Translations under genes and position numbers: made by a program
The notes under the pieces: model-generated
Told to the model about the DNA's origin: nothing
Databases searched by the model: none
The model's input: only the letters and a program-made list of their open reading frames with translations
Shown here: positions 1-5,627 of the stretch, piece after piece
Numbering within the stretch: the stretch's first letter is position 1
Layout of the letters: each line of letters opens with the position of its first letter
DNA from: Saprospirales bacterium
GTDB lineage: Bacteria; Bacteroidota; Bacteroidia; Chitinophagales; Saprospiraceae
Length of the DNA: 5,627 bases
Assembly (NCBI GenBank): GCA_003448025.1
Contig: DLXL01000264.1
Location: 1-5,627, forward strand
Direction of reading: 5' to 3'

Positions 1-32
1 GTCCACCGTCATCCGTCCACCGTCCACCGTTA
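1..32. repeat. Degenerate heptamer tandem array, left edge
   Basis: Four consecutive 7-bp units follow the pattern ACCGTCN (accgtca, tccgtcc, accgtcc, accgtta at 5-32), preceded by a partial unit at 1-4. The array continues an unknown distance beyond the window. The same heptamer in the same orientation occurs at the right edge (5605-5627). On the minus strand the repeat happens to be read in frame by the dnaE-like remnant (TVDGG...). Short heptamer arrays like this look like a dispersed intergenic repeat family; that reading is inference, since only two copies are visible here. Confidence 0.8.
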
Positions 33-249
33 CATAAGGCAGCCGTTCCAAACTGTGCACTTCCAGGCTCACAAACCCGAATTCGCTGCTCAGCCTGCCC
101 CGGATGCGGTAAATGCCGCGACCCCGAAAGGGTGTTTTGCGCACCTGATCCGGGAAATGGACCGTGTCGAAAAATTCCCCTTCCCGAATGAGGTGCAAAA
201 TCGAGGGATACTTCCGGCAACTTTTTGAAACAATGTAAATGGGTGAAAT
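1..249 (-). pseudogene. C-terminal remnant resembling DNA polymerase III alpha subunit (DnaE)
   Basis: An 83-codon open frame follows a TAA at 250-252 and is still open at the left edge. It has no plausible start codon. Residues about 22-73 read like the extreme C-terminus of Bacteroidota DnaE-type polymerases: EGEFFDTVHFPD, then a PFRGRGIY block, then SEFGFVSLEV and ERLPYV. This is the terminal OB-like part of the replicative or error-prone polymerase. The preceding residues (ISPIYIVSKSCRKYPS) do not look like polymerase. A neighbouring frame around 184-200 gives FCTSF, reminiscent of the FGTF-type stretch expected just before, so a frameshift near there is possible. After PYV the frame runs into the heptamer repeat instead of stopping promptly. 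The rest of the gene is absent: gene A ends only 22 bp upstream. I read it as a broken 3' fragment left by a rearrangement. Recognition is from memory of the family and rests on about 50 residues. Confidence 0.5.
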
Positions 250-271
250 TTAGCACCTAGACTCTTAGTAA

Positions 272-1801
272 TTACCATTTCACCACCTTTTCTATTAGGA
301 TTTTTTCGCCCATATTTATCGAAACGAAATATAATCCTGGTTTTTGTAAAGAAAGATCCACTTCACATTTATAGAGAACTTGACGTTTATCAAAAATGAC
401 CCTGCCCAAGGCATCATAGCAAGTTAGAGAAAAAGGTAGCGGATCCAATGTGCGGATATTTATCTGACGATCTGTTGGGTTTGGGTAAATATCAAATCCT
501 GAATCAGGAAATCGGGGTGTTTTTACATCCGTAATGGAATTACACAAAGTATCCAGGCAACCTTTGTTATCCACTTTATACAACCACCCTAATGCCCTGA
601 TGCCGATGTCATTACCATGGTATACCTTACCCGCCGCAACAGTACTCCCGGAAGGCAATACGGCAAGCCCACCCAACTCGTCTCCACCGAAATTATTCCC
701 CACTACTGTGTCACACCGCGACCAGAGGCTATCGCCGTTGCTTGTGAGGGCATATAAGCATGGCGCAGGCCAACCATAGGCGGTTCCATCCAAGGTTGTC
801 CATTGCCCTAATGCCACCCAGTTGCCATCTGGAGTCGGTTTCAATTCGTAGATGGTATTTCCAGGAGCTGGGATTGGGCTTAAAAAGCGCGACCAGACCA
901 GATTAAAATTACTGTCCCGTTTTACTACTTTGATCCTCCACCCGAAGGTGTAAGGATTAAGAATTTGAAGATTGCCCGTTGCATAAATATAGCCGTTGTC
1001 TTCTGTTCGGTGAATTCCGGGAGATCCACTTTCTTCATATTTCGCGCTTTTATACTCCTGTACTATATTACCTATACTGTCAATGATAAATATCCAATTA
1101 CGGGCCCAATCTTGTCCTATCACATAAGGCGGTGGTGCGAAGTGGCTTGCTTCGGATGCTCCAACGATGAATTTGTCTACTCCGACCTTTTCAATAGTGC
1201 TGAGATGGTTATCGTTCTGCTGGTTACCGTATTTTTTTTCCCAAACAACATCTCCCTCAGGGGAAACTTTTTGGATAAAAACAACAGAACGATAATTTCC
1301 CAACTGTTTACTGCCTGCGATCAGATACCCGTCAGGAATTTGGACAATGGAAGCATACCTGAAATTAAGAATCCCAGGCTCTTGATATTCTTTCAAAAAA
1401 AGTAGTTTCCCACTTTTAGTAAATTTGGCCATGAAGCCCCAGTTTTTATACCATAGGTTGCCTGTAATAGCCAGGTTTCCGTCAAGGGTCTCAATGATGT
1501 CATAGTTTGGCTCAAAAATGTAGTCGTCACCAGTCGTGTCATATACTGTATATTGACTAAGAAGGTTGCCTAAAGTGTCAAACTTCGACAACAAGATGCC
1601 CCATTGTTGGATGTTGTCGCTTATGGCAGTGCCGGCAACGTATAGGGTATCCTCAATAACAATCAGGTTGTGGAAGCCCGCAGATGGCGCATTCATTTCA
1701 TAAACCCGGGAGAAGCCCGGTTGTTGGGCCATTAGGCCGGTCTGACTTGAACACAAGCCCAGCAGTAGCGCAACAATGCTGCTTTTCAGTAATGGATTCA
1801 T
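272..1801 (-). CDS. Secreted seven-repeat beta-propeller-like protein with T9SS type A sorting domain
   Basis: This 509-residue protein is predicted to be exported by Sec and then by the type IX secretion system to the cell surface or medium. Residues 1-26 form a signal peptide (MNPLLKSSIVALLLGL..., cleavage probably near LMAQQ). Residues about 44-415 hold seven similar repeats of 40-55 residues starting near 44, 100, 149, 199, 260, 316 and 375. Each has a 'D-G-x-hydrophobic-hydrophobic-A-x-G' type strand followed by a 'K-hydrophobic-D-x-x-G-x-x-h-W' type strand, which suggests a seven-bladed propeller. Residues about 435-509 match the T9SS type A C-terminal domain: IYPNPT, then CYDALGRVIF, then KPGLYFVSI and a basic end. 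ATG at 1801 is chosen over an in-frame ATG at 1912 because only it places the hydrophobic segment at the N-terminus, and the extension crosses the terminator and gene B's 3' end. No catalytic motif is visible. The role is unknown; binding or surface display is plausible for a propeller. Confidence 0.93.
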   Translation of the reverse strand: MNPLLKSSIVALLLGLCSSQTGLMAQQPGFSRVYEMNAPSAGFHNLIVIEDTLYVAGTAISDNIQQWGILLSKFDTLGNLLSQYTVYDTTGDDYIFEPNYDIIETLDGNLAITGNLWYKNWGFMAKFTKSGKLLFLKEYQEPGILNFRYASIVQIPDGYLIAGSKQLGNYRSVVFIQKVSPEGDVVWEKKYGNQQNDNHLSTIEKVGVDKFIVGASEASHFAPPPYVIGQDWARNWIFIIDSIGNIVQEYKSAKYEESGSPGIHRTEDNGYIYATGNLQILNPYTFGWRIKVVKRDSNFNLVWSRFLSPIPAPGNTIYELKPTPDGNWVALGQWTTLDGTAYGWPAPCLYALTSNGDSLWSRCDTVVGNNFGGDELGGLAVLPSGSTVAAGKVYHGNDIGIRALGWLYKVDNKGCLDTLCNSITDVKTPRFPDSGFDIYPNPTDRQINIRTLDPLPFSLTCYDALGRVIFDKRQVLYKCEVDLSLQKPGLYFVSINMGEKILIEKVVKW

Positions 1802-1812
1802 ATTAAAAATGC

Positions 1813-1849
1813 AAAAAGCCACCCTGCCTCCAATTGGGCAGGGTGGCTT
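1813..1849 (-). terminator. Intrinsic terminator of gene B
   Basis: An 11-bp perfect GC-rich stem pairs 1818-1828 (gccaccctgcc) with 1837-1847 (ggcagggtggc), extended by two A-T pairs, around an 8-nt loop. On the minus strand it is followed directly by TTTTT (1817-1813) and, after GCA, by another T-run (1809-1806). It begins 7 bp after gene B's stop codon, so it is well placed to end that transcript. It stops only 11 bp before the ATG of gene A, so it also separates A from B. In the opposite direction the nearest T-run (1860-1865) is about 10 nt from the stem, so plus-strand termination would be weak. Confidence 0.9.
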
Positions 1850-1856
1850 CCGTGAA

Positions 1857-4800
1857 TTATTTTTTGATGAGGATTTTGCCGTGTTGCAGTTTGTCCTTGC
1901 CGTTTTGGGCAAAAATTTCGTAAAAATAAAGACCGTCAGGCAAATGGCGTACTTCTAAGCCTTCTTGTGGGGTAGCGCCTGATAGGGTTTTTAACAATAC
2001 CGCACCCCCGGAAACATTTGTAAGTTTAAACACCATGCCCGTGACCTCCCCGCTGATAAAAAGCTTATCGCTTGTTGGGTTGGGGAACACTTTGAATGCG
2101 TCTTTTTCTGACAATGGCAGGTTTCTCTCTTGATTTCTGGAGTCCGGCCTTTCGTCCGCGTCATAAAGTTCAGGATGAAAAAATTCCACCCGGTATAGTT
2201 CCAGAATCCCCCTGGCAAGGTTGGCCGAATACGACAAATCATCGTGTGCCATGACGCTCAAGGAAGCAAGGTCGTTTTGATTCAGGCCGAACAGCGTATT
2301 TTGTGCGATCATCGAATAAATACTGCTCAAAGATTGCAGATCCGACAAATCGCTTGCTGTGATGTCAAATTTTCCGGGTATTTGGCTCAAAATGTATTGA
2401 GCTTGCGCAAATTGACCGGCATCGAGATAATCTTTGGATAATAAAAGCTCACTGTCATAGTAGTTCATATTGGAAAGCCAGGTTCTTAATGTGTCCCTGT
2501 GGTAAGTAACCGAATCGTACATCGTGTGCAATAGTACCATGTGGGCGGCCTCATCCATCTCCTGTCGCGCAAATCCCGCTTCATTGGCTTTGGCTAAGGC
2601 TAATGCCTGATTACCTGCATTAACTGCTGCCTGATAAGCCGTTTTCGCCACCTGATAGATATTGTTGTAGGTATAAAATCTGACCTTTTCGAGGCCAACT
2701 TCATAAGGATTCTTGCAAGGTGGGATACAGTATTCAGAGGAGCAGGTATTTTGGTTTCCTTCTATCTTGTTAATGAGTGCAAATTGTAGTGGTTCTTCAT
2801 TTGTGGCCATGGGATTATAATAATATTCGTGAGGAAAACCGCTGATTGGGCCCTGTCCACGGAAGTCGCTATCGTTTGGAATGCCAGTATAGGAAAATTT
2901 ATTGCCAGCGGCGACAAAAGAAGGGGGAATGCCTTGTGAAATTAACCCTTGTTTTTTTCTGATTACAGAAGGTTGCCATGGGATACCTCCCAGGCAAATA
3001 AAATCGTATTGTTCGATATTGAAGTTCTTGTTGCATTCATATAGCAGTCCTGTTGGAGTGGCATCAAGAGTGCCGCATAGACCTGCTGCTATGTTTCCAT
3101 AAGTTATGCCGTCGTAGGTGTTCCTCCTGAGAACATTGTTAAAAAAGCCCAACCTGATACTGTACGTGCCTACCGTTTTCGTTGCATTTCCCGGAACTTT
3201 CAGGAACTTGTTTTCCTGAAATGTTATCCCGTTGGTACCCAAGCTAAGTACCGCCCCAATTTGATCGGTCGTGCAATCTGTGTTTGGCAAATTGCCAAGA
3301 CGGAAATTATTGCCGACCACCGTAGCTCCCGTAATTTGATTTTGGTAAATACCAAAAAAGCAGTCTTCAAAATCTGCCATTTCAACTATATAGGGTCTGT
3401 TCTGAGAAAGGGTCTGGGTATGAATACCATAACCCAAGCCTTTGAAGAGCGACCTATTGTAATTGGCACAAGGCAAAAAGATATCCAGGCATTGCCCATT
3501 CACAATAAACCCTGCGTTTTGTGCAAAAATACCAAAACCAAAGTCAGAGATGTCGTTACAATCCTGAAGTTCCTGGGCATTTTCAAAATGACACCCTGAA
3601 AATCGGAAGCCATTGACAGTAACAAGGTTGACAAATGCAAAGAATTTGCTGGAGTGAGGGTATTCATTGGTTGTTTCAAAGTTACATCCCGTGAAGGAAC
3701 CAACATAGTTGAGGGGTTTATTCAACCACCCGGGAGGGTTTGAGAGAGGCCAGAAGTTTTGATAAGGTGCTGCATTTACGCCAATAATATTGTTTCTAAA
3801 AGTGGTTCCAGTGCAAACGATTTGCCCTCCCGCGCCGGTATTGAAATCCGGCCCCCAAAGCTGTGCGCCAGTTTCGGCATTCTCTACTACAGAACCTTCG
3901 TTACCAATGAATTTGCCTTGTGAGAGTACGCCACCTTGTTGAACTTGTGAGGCATTTGAATTCCCCCACACTTCGACGCCTTTCCAGGTGAGGTCGCAGA
4001 AGCTTGTCAGTTTGCCTTCCAAAACAAGCTTGGCATTTGGGTTGATTACCACCTTTGATCCTTGTGCAAACCGGACCGTTGTCCCTGCAGAAATGATCAA
4101 TGTAGCGCCTGATTCAATGTTTAATGTTCCACTGACCCTATATTCTGTGTCTGACCAAGTGGTAGGGAGGGGACTTGGAGCAATACTTGGATTTGCCATG
4201 GTAGGAATCAAACAATCCTGAAGCAATTGAAGGTTAGCTATGATGTTCCTCATCAATTGGCCCTGACCTTCAGAAAATGCACCAAAGCAATCCACATGGC
4301 TGTATGCCATGATGTTGGTTTCGTCTGGATCGTACGGAACGCCGTTTTGGTCATTTCCCGAGTTGCCCCATTGGCAAGTGGCAGGGTTAACGTCAAAGTT
4401 CATACCTGGATCAGCAGGAGTATCACAGACAAAATCTCCAAATTGTGTAAACGACACAGATCCGTTACAGTTAGGGTCATTGACTATTTGTGGAAAGCCG
4501 TCAAAGGTATGCTTTAGCCCTAGACAATGTCCCATTTCATGCGAAATTACAAGGGATCGAACAATTGAAGTATATGGTGGAAGCCAGAAATTGCCGGATA
4601 CAAAGAATTCCTTAGAACAAATATCACTTGCAAGGCCTTGGCCAGTATTCGCTGGAAAGGGGTGGTCAGGAAAGAGATAAATGTCGATTCCATTCGGATG
4701 ATTGTTCTCGGTGAATACTGCAGCAGTACCATTGGTGGAATAGTAACTGAGTTCATCAATATAATCAATTTCACAATCCGGTACAAAGAAGATATTGTGT

Positions 4801-5078
4801 GGATTGAATGCTTGGTCGAGAAAACCCAAAGCCTCCTGAACCTCCGACTCGCTTTGTCCGCCATTCCCATTTCCATCACGAATTACATGTATATATGTTC
4901 TTAGGTAAAATGGCCCAGGTTCATTCTGATTGTTCCAATTAGGGTCGTAATTACAATGGTTGGAACTTGGGGCGGTAGTACAAATGGTTTGTTGGGCATT
5001 TAATCTCTGACAAAATACCAGAACAAAGATTGCGAAAAAAGCAAAATGAAGAATCAAGCGGTGGGAGGTGTTTTTCAT
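1857..5078 (-). CDS. Secreted M43/pappalysin-like metalloprotease with beta-helix region and T9SS type A sorting domain
   Basis: This 1073-residue multidomain protein is predicted to leave the cell by Sec plus type IX secretion. Residues 1-29 form a signal peptide ending near LNAQQ. Residues about 55-290 form a metzincin zinc protease. HEMGHCLGLKH at 180-190 supplies the three zinc-binding His (180, 184, 190) and catalytic Glu181; VCDTP follows at 217-221, and the Met-turn is at NIMAYS (Met257). HTF after the third His, CDTP and the Met-turn are typical of the M43 pappalysin/cytophagalysin family, so the active site looks intact. Residues about 305-700 consist of short repeated strands rich in G, N and F (for example FRNNIIGVNA, SFTGCNFE, FRFSGCHFEN, GNNFRLGN, FQENKFL), as in right-handed parallel beta-helices. 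WKGVEVWG at 365-372 sits early in this part. Residues about 787-975 are alpha-helical with Ala-rich, TPR-like character. Residues about 994-1073 are the T9SS sorting domain (VFPNPTSDKLFI ... GLYFYEI ... KILIKK). ATG at 5078 is chosen over in-frame ATGs at 5108 and 5237 because it starts the signal peptide. The substrate is unknown. Confidence 0.94.
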   Translation of the reverse strand: MKNTSHRLILHFAFFAIFVLVFCQRLNAQQTICTTAPSSNHCNYDPNWNNQNEPGPFYLRTYIHVIRDGNGNGGQSESEVQEALGFLDQAFNPHNIFFVPDCEIDYIDELSYYSTNGTAAVFTENNHPNGIDIYLFPDHPFPANTGQGLASDICSKEFFVSGNFWLPPYTSIVRSLVISHEMGHCLGLKHTFDGFPQIVNDPNCNGSVSFTQFGDFVCDTPADPGMNFDVNPATCQWGNSGNDQNGVPYDPDETNIMAYSHVDCFGAFSEGQGQLMRNIIANLQLLQDCLIPTMANPSIAPSPLPTTWSDTEYRVSGTLNIESGATLIISAGTTVRFAQGSKVVINPNAKLVLEGKLTSFCDLTWKGVEVWGNSNASQVQQGGVLSQGKFIGNEGSVVENAETGAQLWGPDFNTGAGGQIVCTGTTFRNNIIGVNAAPYQNFWPLSNPPGWLNKPLNYVGSFTGCNFETTNEYPHSSKFFAFVNLVTVNGFRFSGCHFENAQELQDCNDISDFGFGIFAQNAGFIVNGQCLDIFLPCANYNRSLFKGLGYGIHTQTLSQNRPYIVEMADFEDCFFGIYQNQITGATVVGNNFRLGNLPNTDCTTDQIGAVLSLGTNGITFQENKFLKVPGNATKTVGTYSIRLGFFNNVLRRNTYDGITYGNIAAGLCGTLDATPTGLLYECNKNFNIEQYDFICLGGIPWQPSVIRKKQGLISQGIPPSFVAAGNKFSYTGIPNDSDFRGQGPISGFPHEYYYNPMATNEEPLQFALINKIEGNQNTCSSEYCIPPCKNPYEVGLEKVRFYTYNNIYQVAKTAYQAAVNAGNQALALAKANEAGFARQEMDEAAHMVLLHTMYDSVTYHRDTLRTWLSNMNYYDSELLLSKDYLDAGQFAQAQYILSQIPGKFDITASDLSDLQSLSSIYSMIAQNTLFGLNQNDLASLSVMAHDDLSYSANLARGILELYRVEFFHPELYDADERPDSRNQERNLPLSEKDAFKVFPNPTSDKLFISGEVTGMVFKLTNVSGGAVLLKTLSGATPQEGLEVRHLPDGLYFYEIFAQNGKDKLQHGKILIKK

Positions 5079-5079
5079 G

Positions 5080-5108
5080 TTAAAATTATTTATATTAAAA
5101 TTATGCAT
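5080..5108. repeat. AT-rich 15-bp direct duplication in gene B leader
   Basis: The 10-mer ttaaaattat occurs at 5080-5089 and again at 5095-5104, within two adjacent 15-bp units (5079-5093 and 5094-5108) that agree at 12 of 15 positions. It lies directly upstream of gene B's ATG. Nothing resembling a Shine-Dalgarno sequence is present, so this A/T-rich, unstructured stretch is probably the ribosome landing area, as is common in Bacteroidota. Confidence 0.6.
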
Positions 5109-5127
5109 AGAACCATTAGCAATGCGT

Positions 5128-5186
5128 CCACCACCAAGCCCCACAGCGACCTTTCCATCCTCGGATGCCAAGGGGCTTGGTTGTGG
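5128..5186. repeat. Compound inverted repeat in gene B 5' leader
   Basis: Outer arms 5128-5142 (ccaccaccaagcccc) and 5172-5186 (ggggcttggttgtgg) pair at 14 of 15 positions. Between them, 5150-5160 (cctttccatcc) and 5163-5173 (ggatgccaagg) pair at 9 of 11 positions around a 2-nt loop. The two pairings share bases 5172-5173, so outer and inner stems compete slightly at the base. If transcription starts near 5305 this structure lies in the 5' untranslated leader of gene B. No T-run follows, so it is not an ordinary terminator. It may be a dispersed palindromic repeat or a leader structure; no function is shown. Confidence 0.55.
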
Positions 5187-5311
5187 ATACACGAAGTTGA
5201 ACAGCCTGTCGCGCACCGCAAGGCGGGAAAGCCGCAACTTTAGAATGAAAGCCAGGAAATTTATGGAGATTTCATTTGGGCCTTCTCCCGGACACTATAT
5301 TTTCGTATTGG

Positions 5312-5319
5312 CAAATGTA
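5312..5319 (-). promoter_or_regulatory. Candidate Bacteroidota promoter -7 box for gene B
   Basis: Read on the minus strand the sequence is TACATTTG, an exact match to the Bacteroidota -7 consensus TAnnTTTG. The upstream -33 area is T-rich (TTTTTTC) but lacks a clear TTG at the expected distance. Transcription would start near 5305, giving a leader of roughly 225 nt before gene B's ATG that carries the compound inverted repeat. A weaker alternative nearer the gene is TAATTTTA on the minus strand (5105-5098) with a TTG 16 nt upstream. Confidence 0.4.
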
Positions 5320-5420
5320 AGGTATTGCCTTGAAAAAATGAATATTTTAGTGAGTTTTTCACAACAATATTTTGTAAATGTATCCGGTTTTTTGATTTGG
5401 ACATTGCAGAGCTTTGCCGA

Positions 5421-5433
5421 GGCGGATGCCGCC
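5421..5433. repeat. Small GC-rich stem-loop
   Basis: The sequence ggcgg-atg-ccgcc forms a perfect 5-bp stem with a 3-nt loop. It shares the core cggatgcc with the inner hairpin at 5163-5173, and a close variant (gggatgcc) occurs in the hairpin at 5534-5546. It is not followed by a T-run. Confidence 0.4.
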
Positions 5434-5468
5434 AGCGTCGAGTGCGTATTTTATGAGCGTTAGATCAT

Positions 5469-5490
5469 GCCCCGCCCTAAAGGACGGTGC
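5469..5490. repeat. Imperfect 10-bp stem-loop
   Basis: Arms 5469-5478 (gccccgccct) and 5481-5490 (aggacggtgc) pair at 8 of 10 positions around a CCTAAAGG centre. There is no T-run immediately after it on either strand, so a terminator reading is weak. It resembles the short palindromic intergenic units of REP-like families; only one copy is present here, so that assignment is inference. Confidence 0.45.
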
Positions 5491-5533
5491 AAACGACCTT
5501 TCTTAAAAATGTGTACCCTTGGTTCAATACATT

Positions 5534-5546
5534 CCGGGATGCCCGG
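5534..5546. repeat. Small GC-rich stem-loop with nearby partial copy
   Basis: The sequence ccggg-atg-cccgg forms a perfect 5-bp stem with a 3-nt loop. A near-copy of its left half follows: attccgggat starts at 5531 and attcccgggat at about 5562-5572. No function is apparent. Confidence 0.4.
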
Positions 5547-5604
5547 CTTGTATAGCTCCCGATTCCCGGGATAGCAACCCACTCTAAGCCAGACACTACA
5601 CGGC

Positions 5605-5627
5605 ACCGTCAACCGTCTACCGTCCAC
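5605..5627. repeat. Degenerate heptamer tandem array, right edge
   Basis: Three consecutive units of ACCGTCN (accgtca, accgtct, accgtcc) are followed by a partial unit that runs off the window. The heptamer and its orientation match the array at 1-32. Identical repeats at both extremities suggest a dispersed repeat family and possibly assembly breakpoints. Confidence 0.8.

Larger units (their letters stand above)
5079..5627. other. Gene-free region upstream of gene B
   Basis: No convincing gene is seen in these 549 bp. Open frames on either strand are short or are mirrors of the gene B leader. The region holds an AT-rich 15-bp duplication next to gene B's start, a compound inverted repeat (5128-5186), a promoter candidate on the minus strand (5312-5319), small GC-rich hairpins (5421-5433, 5469-5490, 5534-5546) and the right-edge heptamer array. 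The hairpin density and the heptamers suggest an intergenic region rich in dispersed repeats. The gene to the right is outside the window, so its orientation is unknown. Confidence 0.7.

Noticed and set aside
1..32. CRISPR array
   Set aside because: Contiguous 7-bp units with no spacers; simple tandem repeat, and no cas genes are present.
90..278. 62-codon frame on the minus strand overlapping the end of gene A
   Set aside because: Starts inside gene A's 3' end and has low-information composition. The overlapping third frame (1-249) carries the polymerase-like residues instead. At most it holds a few residues on the other side of a possible frameshift.
1802..1912. N-terminal extension of gene A from an upstream in-frame ATG at 1912
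   Set aside because: The extension would translate the terminator hairpin and the end of gene B, and would bury the signal peptide 37 residues inside.
965..4904. Several plus-strand and alternate-frame open frames inside genes A and B (for example 965-1405, 3261-3599, 4309-4680)
   Set aside because: They lie fully within two long genes with clear domain content and show no protein-like features of their own.
5079..5237. N-terminal extension of gene B from an in-frame ATG at 5237
   Set aside because: The extension crosses the inverted repeat, is Pro/Gly-rich without domain character, and displaces the signal peptide.
5261..5404. 47-residue minus-strand frame starting MSKSKNRIHL
   Set aside because: Overlaps the best promoter candidate, has no recognisable features and lies in an AT-rich intergenic area; probably chance.
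5068..5463. 131-codon plus-strand frame
   Set aside because: Opposite the gene B start and signal-peptide region, running through hairpins and the promoter candidate; no domain or sensible N-terminus.
1..5627. Insertion sequence or mobile island bounded by the edge heptamers
   Set aside because: No transposase, integrase or target-site duplication is visible; the heptamers alone do not show mobility.

Overview
The window looks like a piece of chromosome, or a whole short contig, from a member of the Bacteroidota, most likely of the Saprospiraceae/Chitinophagales kind. Three things point there. Two large secreted proteins end in type IX secretion (T9SS) type A sorting domains. The start codons sit behind AT-rich leaders without a Shine-Dalgarno sequence. 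A Bacteroidota-style TAnnTTTG promoter box lies upstream. The family-level placement is inference.

Layout: everything that looks coding is on the minus strand and reads right to left. From the right edge: part of a degenerate heptamer array (5605-5627); a gene-free region of about 550 bp holding several stem-loops and one good promoter candidate (5079-5604); gene B (1857-5078), a 1073-residue multidomain protein with a signal peptide, an M43/pappalysin-like zinc protease, a right-handed beta-helix region, an alpha-helical region and a T9SS tail; a strong intrinsic terminator (1813-1849); gene A (272-1801), a 509-residue secreted protein with seven propeller-like repeats and a T9SS tail; and an 83-codon open stretch (1-249) that resembles the C-terminal tail of a DnaE-type DNA polymerase III alpha subunit but has no start or 5' part. 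It runs into a second heptamer array (1-32) at the left edge.

How the genes relate: A and B share orientation, export route and probable cell-surface or extracellular location. The terminator between them argues against a simple operon. No enzymatic link is visible, and gene A has no recognisable catalytic residues. Both edges end in the same ACCGTCN heptamer in the same direction, so the ends may be where an assembly broke at a dispersed repeat. I see no CRISPR array, RNA gene, transposase, phage gene or defence system. The most distinctive items are the domain architecture of gene B, the dnaE-like remnant and the repeat-bounded ends.
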